From: Nilaparvata lugens | Taxonomy: Eukaryota > Arthropoda > Insecta > Hemiptera > Delphacidae | DNA: 64,000 nt | NCBI RefSeq assembly: GCF_014356525.2 | Contig: NC_052510.1 | Coordinates: 53,810,045 to 53,874,044, forward strand | Reading direction: 5' to 3' | Part shown: positions 33,722 through 48,700 of the stretch, one piece after another | Numbering within the stretch: the stretch's first letter is position 1 | Layout: the number at the start of each line of letters is the position of its first letter | Notes under the pieces: model-generated | What the model was told of the DNA's origin: nothing | The model's input: the letters and a program-made list of their open reading frames with translations, nothing else | Database searches by the model: none | Position numbers and translations under genes: made by a program

Positions 33722-36700
33722 CTGGGAAAAAATCAATTCATTAATTAGAATAATTAGAATGAGATCAATAGATCAATTAGAATAAGAGGGCATAGCTACT
33801 GGGCACTACCTCCGTAAATAAAGTCATAGTGCATGATAGGTGATTGATGGTGACGTCAGCACAGGTAGGTCTCCTAAACTAATAAAAGCACTAGATATAG
33901 ATCAGTTGAAATCAACAAATTTTTATCGGTGTAAGAGCCCTACCTGTGCTGACGTCCCCAGAATGCACTATATCTATTGTTTATCTATTTATTTGAGATA
34001 CATATGAGAGCACAATAATATGGGATAATATCCCATAATTGCTCTCTTAACACATACTATGAAATGAAATAAAAATGAACTTTATTCTGCCTTTGAATAA
34101 TACAACAGTTAAATACAATAATCGTTTCAGAATTATACTAGCAGCAATTTTTCATAGACGATGCCAGTTTACATTCATTCTATATATAAATTTCATAATA
34201 TAGAGGTAAGAGTTGCTAAATAAAATAAATAACAATTGTTATCTGCGGCCATCGCGGTACAATGATAAGAATTTTATAAGAAAAATGCTGTTTACAGAGA
34301 ACTTGTTACTACAAGTAAAACAATTGAAAATGCAATATTTTATACAAAATTGAAAGAAATGAAAAGTTTTTACAAAAAGTCTATCTGAAAAATATACATT
34401 ACAGAAAATTTAAACATAATTAACACAATTTTAGATAGCAGGAAAAATAAACACTGCTAATAATAAAATGAAAATATGAAAATAGCTTTGTTTACGGAGG
34501 TAGTAGGTAGTGTGCTGGGATGGTTGTTAAAGGAAAATTACTATAAATTAAATTACAACAAAGTTAGCCAAATATTTAGTCGTTGAAACGATGAAATCCA
34601 GAAATGTAAATTTTTAACAATTCCTTCTGATATTTGAAGCTAATAATGTTGAAAAAATGTACGGGATTAAGGTTAACACTTTTTATAATAGTATTTTTAA
34701 AAGCTTCTAATTTGAAAATGTTCAATTCCGACATTTCTTTATCATTATTATCAAGCAAGAATCTCAAGACTTGAAGAATAAAAGAAAAAAGTACAAATTG
34801 AAAAAAAAGAAGATAGTTACCAAGGGATCTCCATCATTGTCGCTTTGCGTGGAGCTCATCGACTTGACACTGCTGGCCCCCCCGGCTCCCGGTGTCACCC
34901 CTCCTCCCACTGCTTGCAAATCGTACCCCACATCCTCGGGTCTCAATCTAAAAACAAACATTCATAAATTAGTTGAACTGTTTCAATAGTTGAGTGTATA
35001 TTATTATCTTTAGTGTTTTCTTATTTGCCTGAGAATAATTTTGTGAATAACAAATACATTTTTTTTTTAAAGAAATGGAAATTATTTGATAGATATTATG
35101 TAGCTTACTAGCAGGTAACCCATGCTCCGCAAGGGTCTAATTAAAAACTTGACAAACTGGAAACTTGACCTTCTGAAATCTAGAAGAATCTAAATAGGCC
35201 TATAACCATCCTCGGTAAATTAAGAATCTTATTATGTATGATCAGACTATATAGCATGCTGTTTCCTATATTTATGAAAGTTGAAAAACTTTAAATCTAC
35301 TTCTAGAAGTAATAGCTATTTATAGATAATATTTAAAATGCCAATAAATTTTTTTAGATGGAGATAAATTGGAAATTGCATTTGTTTGCAGTAGCAGAAG
35401 TCTTCGGGGTGACTTTCAGCATTTAATTGGGATTTTCGTTTAATAATAATTATTTTAAAATGTTATTGTTTCGTAATAAATTGATTGGCCGAAGTCGAGT
35501 GGTTTAGACGTTGGCTTTATAAACAAGAGGCCGGAGTTCGAATTTCGGCCCGGGCAAATTATTTATGTCGGGTCACTACCGTGTTTCGGATGGACACGTT
35601 ACGTTGTCGGTCCCGGCAGCCTAAAAAGCAGTCATGTCAGAGGCCTTGAAATTTATCTGGAGCGACCTGAGAGCTCTGACAAGAGACCTGATCCAGCTAG
35701 GTCACTCGGCATTATTATAATAGCCAAAACTTACATAGTTGATCAATAAGTCTTGAAATGTATCTCCTTCTATTTATCAACCTTGGCGTAGAATAGCTGG
35801 CCTCTAATATTTATTCATTTAATCATGCATTGATAGATAGAATATCATTCTCAACTATGAATGATTGGGAAAGTAACAACAGGTTTGAAGCCCAAAACTG
35901 TTCCTTTCCCAAATTTAGATATAAATTGTCCAAAAATAGGTTATGTTACACTTCATGACTTTTGTCCAATTTTAAATCCAATATATTTATAAACTGGGAA
36001 TTTAGAAAAGTTGAAAACCAAATTAAATAAGAGTTTTTCACTAAAGCAACACTGAAAACTGAAAAATACTAGAATAAAAATAATATAATCTTGTATAGCA
36101 TCTTTAATGGCTCTAGAATAGCAATTCTTTTTGAAAATCTAAAGCATGAAAAAAAATTATTAAAAAATCAACATAAATTCTGACAACCAACCAGATAAAC
36201 TTCTGCTTCTGCTATTTTCTTCGTGGTGGTTAAAAGCATTATTTTAATATTATAGTTTTATATATTTATTCAAACAAATAGCCAACAATCTCTAATTTTT
36301 TTCATCATCTGTATCATCAGAAAACGAGAACGTTTCTGATCTGAATGAGATATTTGATGGAGATATATTATATGGATTGGGGTCATACCTTATGAGTGAT
36401 TATTAATTAACATTTGAACACATGCAATCTCTCATTTCTTCATCTGTAGCATCAAAAGCTAGCACTGCGATCTGAATGGGATATTTGATGTAGATGCATA
36501 TTATGGATGAGTACCTGATGAGTGAATCAGCGCCGCCATGCACGGGCTCCTGGGTCCAGGGGTAGGTGTTGATGATGAACTGTGTGGGGTCCTCCCAGGG
36601 CGCGCGGCGGCCGTACAATTGCAGGCCCTCCCGCACCGCCTCCAGCAGGTAGGGCACCAGCGAGTAGTTCCACAGGTCGGTCAACCACACCTGCGACCCG

Positions 36701-39700
36701 TCCACGTCCATCGGGCACGACAGAAACAGGCGCGGACCTACAACAAATCACTAATTAATCAATAAATATGATAATAAAATTAAAAATAATAAATTATTAT
36801 TAAATAGACAATCTATAAAATTATTATATACATTGATAAATATATTATTTACTAGCTGGTAACACGCAATCTCCTCAAGTCCAGGAAACCCATCTATGCA
36901 AAGTTTGATTTTGGATTCCCAATTATAAGGCTTCAGATACAATTTAAACTAGAAATTTCAAGTAGAAAAGATTGAGCATCAAAATCTCTACAATTGATGT
37001 CCAGTAACATTCACCTAAAATTGAAAATAAGCTCGAAATTCGAGAAAATGTGATTATGAATGAGAGAGGCAACTGTTAATTCGAATGTACCTAGAATGTA
37101 TGAAAATAAGCTCGATATTCGAGAAAATGTGATTATTTAAATGCAAACTTAATGAGATAGGCAACTGTTGATTCGAATGTACCTGGAAAGTACGAGAATA
37201 AGCTCGAAATTCGAGGAAATGTGATTATTTGAATGCAAACTTAATGAGATTGGCAACTGTTGATTCGAATGTACCTGGAAAGTACGAGAATAAGCTCGAA
37301 ATTCGAGGAAATGTGATTATTTGAATGCAAACTTAATGAGATTGGCAACTGTTGATTCGAATGTACCTATAGTGAGGTTCACGTTATAATGACAGTATTT
37401 GATTAACTTTGGTTTTGCTATCCTTGTCTATCATTCGACAAAGCCGGTGGTACTATCCTTTTCTAGGTCCAAAACGATGCCAATTTTGTTTTTGGCAGTG
37501 TAGAAATATAATTAATTAATGCAGAGAATCGGCATCGCTATTCTTCTATCTATATCCACTGCCATTATAAGGTGGACCACACTATAGAATGTATTCCAGG
37601 TAACTTGATTGATTCCATTAAACCATTCACAGGAGAGAAATAGCAGATAAGCTATTGATCTCGTCAGCTGATTGATTTTAAATTATAATGGAAATTTTCA
37701 TAACGGCAAGGAAAGATGTGTGAGTGCGCCACACCCGATTTTTTTGAAGTGCAATTGCACATAAATAAGTTATCGATTTGAATAAATAAGTTACCTATGG
37801 TGACATCGGATGAGCTGTGGGCCTCTAGGAACTGATTGAGGTGGTTCCAGACTCGCGGGATCCAGTCGACGATGCGAGCGAGGTCATTGTTGCGTTGGCC
37901 AGACTGACACTCGGCCTCAGTCAGCCGCCGGCGCAGGTAGCGACCCAAGAAGCCCTTCACCGGCTCCATGTGGTTCGCGCACAACACCCACCTGGACAGA
38001 GTCAAAAGCACCAATTATTGTTTGCCATTCCAAAGTCGAAGTGAAGATGATTTGAAAAAGAATATTGTAAATAAGGATTGTGGGGTGAAGTTGAAGATAA
38101 CGCTGAAGATACCAGCTGTTCTTTTAGAATTAAGTTTTTTTTGGTCCTTCAGAATGATTTTTTCAATATGTGAATATTTTCTACATTAGTAATAATAATG
38201 TGAAATATTTCTTTTATGTTTGGTTTTGAAGCAGTTAAATTTAAAAATCTACTCTGTAAAAATAATATGCATATGTAAAAACAATGTATTATGCATATGT
38301 GTATTCTCATTTGAACTATGGGACTATGTTTTGGGGGATCTCTGCAGATGCTTATAAGGTTTTTATTATTCAGAAAATGATTTTAAGGATCATCTGTGGA
38401 TTAAGAGCTAGAGATTCTTGTAGAGCACACTTTAAACAACTAGGGCTTCTAAAACTTTCAGCTAATTATATAAATCAATTATTAGTTAATGTAAAAATGA
38501 ATTATAACAAGTTTCAATTATGTAATGACAACCACGAATACAACACTCGTAATAGAAACATAATTGCCTTCCCAATTCATCGCCGCACAGCATTTGAGAG
38601 AACTCCTTTTTATTCAGGGATGAGATATTTCAATAAACTTCCAGCAGAAATAAGAAACATAGAGTCAGTGCAACTATTAAAAAAAAAAACAGTTAGGAAA
38701 ATATGAATTGAGAATAATATTTACAGTGCTACCGAATTTCAATTTTATCGATTAATGACAAATTTTCTGATTGATTTTATCAATTTAGACTAATCTACTA
38801 ATATGTAATACGTTAGTACACATTGATATATAGGTTTAATTAGAGTGTAGATTTTTTTACTTTGTAAATAGATGAGTCTTATCTACAATATTTAGTTATA
38901 GGATAGCTATAGGAATAATTTAATATGAGATTATACTGACATGTCACCTGTCATTTGAGTGAAACTCAAATTTTGACGTTCTTGTGATAATTGTGAATAA
39001 ATAAATAAAATAATGACTGAAAATTTTGTGAAGTGAACAACATCAAGACTATTTCGGACTATGTGTAACCTTATCCAAATTTGGGAGAGGAATAGCACAA
39101 GGTCACCTAATTTCTTCTCTCCCTATCATTTTGATGATGAACTTATTGTATGAATCAATAAAGAATAAATATAAGAAAAGAAAGGATAGGACATGAGAAA
39201 AAACAAGCTGGCGAATATTTTTCCAGTAATGCAGAATGCAGTATTAAATTCAATATTTAGGATTTGAATAAATAAAAATCTTTATTGACACTAGAGATGC
39301 ACAGTGACTGCCAAGGCAGATCCTTGTCATATTTTACAATTACAATTTCAAGCCGATTTTTGCTAACTCAAGCCGATTATTGTTGATTATTACCGTTTTG
39401 GCCGGGTCAGACTGTAAGGACGACACAGTATGAGAGACTACCAGCGTCACGAAAAAGAACTACTAGGACTATCGGCTGTGAAATTTGAAACTTAAACACC
39501 CTATGAGAACTTAAACGCGATATTACGAGATATCTTCTTTTAATTCATACCGCTCGTAATGTATAATTCATTGATATTGTATTAATTTGGCAGCAAAAAT
39601 ACTGATAAATGACTTATCTAAGAGGATGAATTTATGTTTTGTAACGATTGACTTACTAAACAAATTAATAATACGCAAAAAAACAAAACAAACAAAACCT

Positions 39701-42700
39701 ACTCTAGAACATGGTACGCCATAGTGGAGTAGGTCAATTTCCACACAGAAAAAACTAAACAAGTAGAGGACACATTATAAATTTTTTTTGTAACTTACTA
39801 TTGTATGTAATTGTAGTTTATCTAATATTTTGTGTAATTGATGTTGTAGTTTTAGTTCTTTTGGGAAATATACATTTATTTATTTTGTAACGATTTGAAA
39901 AATAAGTCTATTAATTTCTGCCAAGATTGAATTTTTCTGAGTCAATATTTCAAGAAAATGCTGTTACCTGAAATTATGATGAAGCTGTAGGTTGGTGGTA
40001 GAGCAGGTGGCCTGATTCATGGTTCCGATGATGTAGGGACACTTGGCGTACTTGGAGCTGAGGAATCCGTTGAAGACGTCAGCCAGCGACGCGGCGTTGT
40101 GCAGGTTGTCGAGGATGATTACCAGAGGCAGATCCGACGCCGACGTCTCACACTGTTCCGCCACATTCGACAAATACTGGCGCAGCTCTTTGCTGCTCTT
40201 GTGGTCGACACTGAAATCACACCACGCAATACATTAATAAATAAATAAAAATATATATCTGAGTACCCTTTTTAAAATTATATTGTCACGACATATTTCG
40301 GCTATATAATGCCATTATTATATATATTTAAAAATAGCCCTAAAGAAAAAAGACAATTAATTAATAAACTATACAGAGTGTGTCTCAAGGAAGGTGTAAC
40401 AGTCGAAGACCATAGATTCTACATGAAATCTGCAACAAAGCATGTCCAGTAGAGCTTTCTTATATCGTACTTAGTTTTTGAGATATATAGATTTTTCTAT
40501 TTTTTTGAAAAACGTCATAACTATAGTGAGGTCCATGTTATAATGGCAGTGGAGAAAGCTAGGAGAACAACGTTGCCGATCCTCAGTCTTGTCAATGCCT
40601 TCTATAGACGGTAGCTGATACAGGATTATTGGTGTAATTATTATTAACGGATTATTCTCGTTTAAAATAATCAAATTTTATTAAGCAAGAAATTATATTT
40701 TTCAATAATTTCAAAATTAATTTTCATAATTAAGATGAAATATTTTGTTAATTAATTATTAATATCGGGGCACCGAGCTTCGCTCGTTATTTTTATTTAT
40801 TGATAAACAGAGCACAATATTTTATTCTCTAAAATGATCGTGTTTATATTTACAGCTGGCTTTACGTCAGCTTATGAATTTCGGGGATGCGATATTTTGA
40901 TTTTCCACAGAATCACTTGCTCACTTTTTACTATCCACAGACGACAAAAGTTTCAGCTGTTTCAGCCAAGGATGAATTATCTTTTTAATGTCGTTCAACG
41001 AGGTTTCCCAAGGATGAGACCTAGTGCAATCTAATTTTTATATCATAAACCTACTATGTTCCGTATGTAATCGTTAGATCCGTTTTCGAGATCCGTGAAC
41101 ATAAATGACCAGATATAAAAATATAAACAGATATACAGATATTGCTCGCAATAGGATTTCTACATTATTTAAAGACGATCTGGCAACAGAGCAAAGCGAG
41201 AAAGAGTTAGCGCTATCCGCGTTGTTGAATGATAGACAAGGATAGCAATACCATTGCTAATCTAACACTGCCATTATAACGTGGAACTCACTATAGAGAA
41301 CTATCATTCAAAATCGAATTCTGAGGATATGGCTGAAAAGAGGGGGACATTTTCAATACGATTCATCCAGTGCTTGACGTTTTAAATTTTTTTATGAGAG
41401 CTCAAAGTTGAAAAAAGTACATTGCTCGGGTTCAAAGCCAAATTTCAAACAGTTTGAACACTTTGAAATGTCACTTTGAAATTGTGAAATCAAAATTATA
41501 GTTTCTAATAGAAGAAACTGCAGTATAAAGAGTACTTGGTTCAAAAATTGATAGAATAGAGTCAAAGTAGGAGATGCAAATCATTGTACTGTCATTAATC
41601 GATTAAAACTTCACTACATTCACTAAATGTTCTCTTGGAAGTGGTAAAACTCAAAATTATTGATTTTTACATGAAAACGCAATGCCCTTTATTGACTGAA
41701 TATTCTGGACTAATACAGTAGCATTATTGACATTTGATAGAACTGATATTTTGCTAAAACCCTAATTTCTTGATAGGGAGACAGGGAGGCAATAACAGAA
41801 TTCCTGGTAATACAAGGCTACCAAATCACAATGACACACCAACGTGATATATGATGAATTAAATTATTTGCTATAAAAGCTAGAATCAATAATCAACAAT
41901 TTTATTTGCCGTAAAACTTTGCACAAAAGCAATAAGCATCGTCAAACAATGAAACAATTTATAATAAAATAATTATAATACAACCTCTGTCACAGGTTAC
42001 ATAGTTGTTGAAACAGTTTACATTTGGATATCATACGATTTACAAATTCATTATACTTAAATAGGCTAATAGGGGTAGTTGAAATACGGTATGTCATTGT
42101 ATATCAGTACCAAAACAAGATTGCAATAATTTCTCATAAACCCATGCCAGATACCTCGCATTGCAAAAACTCTTCAGTTGAGTAGAACACTGGTTTTCAG
42201 CCAGTTTCCTAAAACTCTACTGATTTTTTTCGATGGTAATTTTCTCACACTGCTTGGTAATTTATTACAGAGAAGAATCTGCTAATACCTATGACTTTTA
42301 ATTAATTAATTAACTAAACACTAACTAATTAATAATACGCACAAAAAACTAACAAAACCTACTCTAGAACATGGTACGCCATAGTGGAGTAGGTCCATTT
42401 CCACACAGAAAAAACTAAACAAGTAGAGGACACATTAAAAGAATTTGTTGTGACTAACTATTGTATGTAATATTGTAATTTATCTAATATTTTGTGAAAT
42501 TGATGTTGTAGTTTTAGTTTTTTTGGGAAATAAACATTTATTTATTTTAATGGATTTGTGCAGTCTTCAGTCTAACCCTAGGTCTCATAAGTGCTAATAG
42601 GTGCTAACTATAAAACTGTAAGTACGGTGGGTAATGATAAATGTGGAGTTGGATTAAAAAGAATGAAAAAACAAAGATCTTTAAAAATGACAACTTACTT

Positions 42701-45700
42701 GAATGTAGCTATGGATTCGGCAGTGGCGTCCTTCCCCGCTCTTAGAACAAGGAATTCGGCCAACTTATTGGCTAGATACGATTTGCCAGTTCCACTGGGT
42801 CCGCACAGAATAATACGTCGGTGCTCCGACAATAATGATACATATCTGGAATCACAAGACGAAGCCAATCAATTAATTTAGTCTTTTATCAAAATATATA
42901 GTTTCGTTACTATTTCGTGGCAATCGCTGTAATCATCCAATAAATATTTATTTTTCTTTGTAAAATTGGTGTTCTAACGTCGGAAGTTGGATAAATAAAT
43001 AAATAAATATCTAGCTTGATAACAATGCTATGATAACAACGATATACACAATAGCTAGTAACAAGTAACAGAACAGAGTAAGGGTGAGGCAATATGAGGC
43101 GTTTTCAGACGAGTCAGCAGGGCAGGGAGCACTCTGGTTGGCTGATTATTATTGATACTGATTATTATTGATTATTATGATACATTTATTTGATACCCGA
43201 GAGCCAATCCAATCAGCCTAATTCAATTTCTGTCCTGCCCACTCATCTGAAAACGCTTGAAAAATCTCCTAGTATGATCTAGATCTAAGTAACAAAGAGG
43301 CAAGTTGTCACTTTAACCCGATTTTTTCAAGTAATCCATTTCTTCCAAAGCTCAACATATTTTGTATGGAGACTACTGTATTTCTAATGCAGACAACAGG
43401 TTCAAGGCCCGCCGCAAAGTAGACCCATGCTAATCCACGAAAAGCAACCCACGCCGTGGGATGTTTTGTAAACCATTGCTAGGCTTTTCCAGACATCTGT
43501 GTAATACATGCAATGAATAATCCACTTGTCAGCTGATTGATTATGAATAATTCTATAGCAATGGTTTACAAAACATCCCACTGCGTGGGTTGCTTTTCGT
43601 GGATTAACGTGGGTCTACTTTGCGGTGGGCCTAAAGCACTATGAGAATTTGTGAGGATTGATTCACCTTTATAGCGTAAAATATACTCCCTATTTTCTCA
43701 TTCAAACGCCGACATGCAGTCATTTATTTGATGTTATAAACGATTTCCTCATTACAGACAGTACTGTACGGTCCATTTACAAAACATTCAACATTACTGT
43801 TTATAACGGTTGGATATGAGTTGATAAAACTCGAATGTTCACCAGTGAAGTCCTTCAAGTTTCATGAACTTATTTTCAACTGTTACTGTATGGAAAGGTT
43901 GAAAATGTTTCAATGGTACAGTCTGTAAATGAACAAACAGTTTATCACATCAAATAAATGACTGCATGTCGGTGTTTAAATGACAAAAAGTGTGTTAATA
44001 CATCACAGTTTGGAATGGATCAAGAAACCATCATCTTTAAAATATACATAACTAGTAGTTCTGTGAACAGTAGACCTCACGCAGTATTCTCATCTACAAG
44101 TACCTGATTGAAACTATAGACCTTATGGAAATACAGCAATAGACTGGCGTCTCCACACATCTGTGTAATCACTTGTCAGCTGATTTATGATGAATAATTC
44201 TATAGTCTGATTTTTACTCTAATATTGGCGTATGAAGGAGGCTCCTTTTTCCTTTTATATATCCTTGAGATGCAAAATTTCCAAAACCTTGTATATACGT
44301 CGACGCGCAATTAAAAAAGGAACATACCTGTCAAATTTCATGGAGATCTATTACCGCATTTCGCCGTAAATGCGCAACGTATAAACATATAAACATTTAA
44401 ACATTTAAACATTAAGAGAAATGCCAAACCGTCGACTTGAATCTTAGACCTCACTTCGCTCGGTCAACAATCATTTGTAATTTGGTGCATTCATGAAGAT
44501 TTTCAATGAACTATACTATATCAAGCTAGTTACAAACAAATCGATTATTGGACGTTCGAGTTTTTGCCATTCATATGAAAGCCATCAGATTTAAACGGAA
44601 TTTGACAAACACATCATCTGTTTGCCAAGTTATGTTTAACCTTATAGAAATTACTAACTGATAGCATACTAACTAAGCATAACTAACTGATTGCAACTCT
44701 CACCAGCGGGCAAGGCTTAATTCCTTTTGCTGGTGATGCCAAATTACACATGAAAAGTATCTAATAATTATGATTTTGGTATTATTTATGCTTAATTTTC
44801 ATTTTATACTTTTGATTATAAAATTATGTATTTTCTTTTATTATGTTTTGAACATGTATTTATTGCATGGCAAATAAATTATTTGATTTGCATTATAAGT
44901 TCGTTAAAAATCGTACGTCCAGAATCAATATGTGTGTAACTAGACTTACTTGTTTCACAAATTAATAGAAACGATGAAGGGATAATATTACCTTTGTACT
45001 ATGGGCTTTGGTATGAGTGTGGTGAATGTGAGCGCATCCATGCTGGGGGTGCCCTTCAGGCAGATGGATATGGAGGCGGAGGCGGCGCCCACCAGGTAGC
45101 CACAGGGCAGCAGCTCGGGAGGCGGTTGACTGCCGCTCCCGGGTCCCCCCCGCACCACCTCCCCCACCTGGTAGCTGGCAACGCTGTCCGCGCACAGGCC
45201 GAGGCTCGCGTCGATCCTCTCAACGTACTCCTGCGTTCACAACAAACATATTCAAGAATTAACAAAACTGAAATCAAAATTTTTGAAATATAAATTATCT
45301 TTATTCTTCTTCTTAGAAAGTATCCATTGTTGAAAGTAATGGCTATTATCACGTGTTTTCAATGTATATTCATTGTTGAAAATAATTATTGTTTTATCAC
45401 GTGTTTTCAATGTTTATTCATTTTTGAAAGTAATGGCTATCATCTGACAAACAGTGTACTGAGGAATAATCCTATAGGAAGGAGACCAGCTGGAAGGCCA
45501 AAAACTAGATGGTGGGACCAGGTCCTGAAAGATATGAGGAGGATGGGCCTAAAAGAGGAGGACGCGGGTGACCGAAATTTTTGGAGAGGCTTAGTTGATG
45601 AGGCCAAGTACCGACTGGGGTACGAGTGGCCACCGCAGTAAGTAAGTAAGTAAGTAATGGCTATTATCGCGTGTTTTCAATGTTTATTCATTGTTGAAAA

Positions 45701-48700
45701 TAATGGTTTTATCACGAGTTTCCAATGTTCATTGAACGTTGAGAATATGGTTGAAAGGGCAGACATTTTCTCAAGTTTTCAACGTTAGATTTACACGGTT
45801 ATTCAACGTAATTCAACGTAAAAGTATCACGTGTTTGAAACCGTTTTTCAACGTTCTTGTGCTACCGGGGATATCATGTTTTTTGTTAATAATTATTATT
45901 AAACGAAAATCCAAATTAAATGCTTTAAAAATGTTATTTGAATAAATACAATATATCAGTAATTTCTATCTATGTATTTGTTGTCAGAAGATCTGCAATG
46001 AGCGTATTGCCGAATCATCGCGGAGAACTACCCCAACAAAACCCCAATCAGACTAAAAAATGCCCGAAAATTATATACTCAGAAAATTGTCATGTCTGTT
46101 TACCTTGAAGGCCCTCCTGACAATGGAATCGAGCATGTCCCACTTGGTTTTGGTGGAGACGGAAATGATACCGATAGGAACTGTGGTTGAGTCATCGACG
46201 TATTTGTGGTAGCTGCCATGCGAGCCGAGGTACACTGACAGGCACACTCTCTTGCCGTCTGGATCACACGCGAACAGTTCGGTTCTGTGATCTGAAAACA
46301 AGAATTCAGCACAAATTTAGACTTAAAATTCTAAAATGTGTTGAACTTAATGTGTGTTAGCATATCTGCTGATAGATAAGACAAAATTAACTAAATAATG
46401 GCCCGCTTGCACAAAAGTATGCTAAATTTCATCAGGGATTTAATGCCACAAGAACCTATAAGAGAAGGCTTCTTTGAAAAAAAATTCTGATTAGTTCTCG
46501 TGGCATTTGATCACCATTAGATCAGGTAATAAGTTTATCTAGTATGGCACAAACACATGAAATTTATTATCTTTGAAGGTTTAGTTTTCTATCAATGTCT
46601 TGTTACATCTTATTTGTAACAAACTCCAATTTGAGAAAATCTTCAGAGAAATCTAGGACAAAAGTTACATAAAAACGAGCAGACAGATTTTCAACCGAGC
46701 CAATGCATTATTCGTTTAATGCTGGTGGAAGATCACAATGAAAAGTTGAAAAATTTGCACAATTTTTGTCGAAATGTGGGCTTATACATTTACAGAAAAC
46801 TATACAATATTCAAGAGAGAAAATACTCCTCGTGAATTTAAAACTTGGTATCTGAAATAATGTTTTTCTAATATAATATTCTAATAGGGCTACTTATTTA
46901 ATTAGGGAATTTTAATAGGTACTAGCCGTCAGGCTCGCTTCGCTCGCCATATCCGTCTAGCCAGGGGGCTCCGCCCCCCGGACCCCCGTAAAAAATTAGA
47001 TCAGCGGGCTCGCCTCGCTCGCCATATCAGGCGATATAATATTCCCAGTAATAGCTCTGATTGAAGTAGCAGTGCCCAATCAATTTTTCTGCGATAAATT
47101 CATTTCAATCTTCAACTTGGTGCCAACCTAACAAAGTCAACTCAACTTAATGCCAACCTGACAAAATTATTAATTTAGTTACCAGTTAATAACTGTTTCG
47201 AAGAGGTACTCTCTCTATAGTTCTATATTAACATATGGTATGGACATTTTTCAATTATAATTAAGAGATTGGAATAAGAAGAATATACATGCTAAAAGAC
47301 GAACTTTAAACCCTTAAAACCACCCTTAGAGTTAAAATATTGCCAAAAGATTTCTTAGTGCGCCTCTAAAGGGCCAACTGAACATACCTACCAAATTTGA
47401 ACGTTTTTGGTCCGGTAGATTTTTAGTTCTGTGAGTGAGTGAGTGAGTCAGTCAGTCAGTGAGTGAGTGAGTGAGTGCCATTTCGCTTTTATATATATAG
47501 ATTGTGATACTTGTGATAGGGATTTTTTTTATTAACATAGAAATAACTACATAGTACCCTTTTTTAAAACTTTTTATATAAACACACATAAATACTTCTA
47601 GTTTCAGCTTTCAAGCCATTTTCAAGTGTGTTTTATGTGGAGATAACTTTTTTGAGAAAGGACACTTGAAAATGGCTTGAAAACTGAAACTAGTAGTGTT
47701 TATATAAGTTTAAAAAAGGGTAGGTACTATGCTATTATTTCTATATTAATTATTTTCCCCTATTTCGATGTTTGAATTGCAATTTACTCAATGACAGGTA
47801 GTTTTCAAAAGTGAATTGTTTTGCCAATTTGTATGCACAAGTTAGATTTAGAACAAACCTGTAGAAACGGCGTCGGTCATACTGAACCTCCTTTCTAACG
47901 AGTCATTAAGAGGCAGTGAGCTCTGCGAGGAGGTCAGCGACTTACTTGTCACTATCCTTTGCAACCTCTCATTGTCCTGCTTCAGGTTCAACATTTCATT
48001 CTGAAAATCAAGAAACACATATATGTTTGACAGAAGCATATAGCACATAGGATTAACAGAAGCATATAGCACATAGGATTAACAGAAGCATATAGCACAT
48101 AGGATTAACAGAAGCATATAGCACATAGGATTAACAGAAGCATATAGCACATAGGATTAACAGAAGCATATAGCACATAGGATAACAGAAGCATATAGCA
48201 CATAGGATTAACAGAAGCATATAGCACATAGGATTAACAGAAGCATATAGCACATAGGATTAACAGAAGCATATAGCACATAGGATTAACAGAAGCATAT
48301 AGCACATAGGATTAACAGAAGCATATAGCACATAGGATTAACAGAAGCATATAGCACATAGGATTAACAGAAGCATATAGCACATAGGATTAACAGAAGC
48401 ATAACACTTGAATCCTGCTGTAAATCAGCTCGACCTATCCAAGTTTCATAGATTGAAAATCAAGCTACAGTATGAAGACCACAGAATACAAATATTATGC
48501 CGTATTTATATTCTGTGATGAAGACGTAAGAACGTCTGAACAGTGAGAAATTTAATCAACAAGAAAGGATGAAGTTTGATTTCCAAACTCATTTGAATTT
48601 GATTATTATTTCACTAATTTCATTATGATTTCTACGATATATTCCAGTCTTCAATGTCATGATTTTGTTTCATGATGAAGTTGAACTAACAAATCCTTAA

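Noticed and set aside
35487..35560. Functional tRNA gene
   Set aside because: Boxes A and B are degenerate, stems do not close well, and a SINE body follows.
40834..41034. 66-codon plus-strand frame
   Set aside because: Lies inside the Helitron-like insertion; the same region in the relative at 59.9 kb does not keep a frame.
48030..48404. CRISPR-like array
   Set aside because: Units are contiguous 26-mers without unique spacers, in an animal intron; it is a minisatellite. The same applies to 58861-59300.
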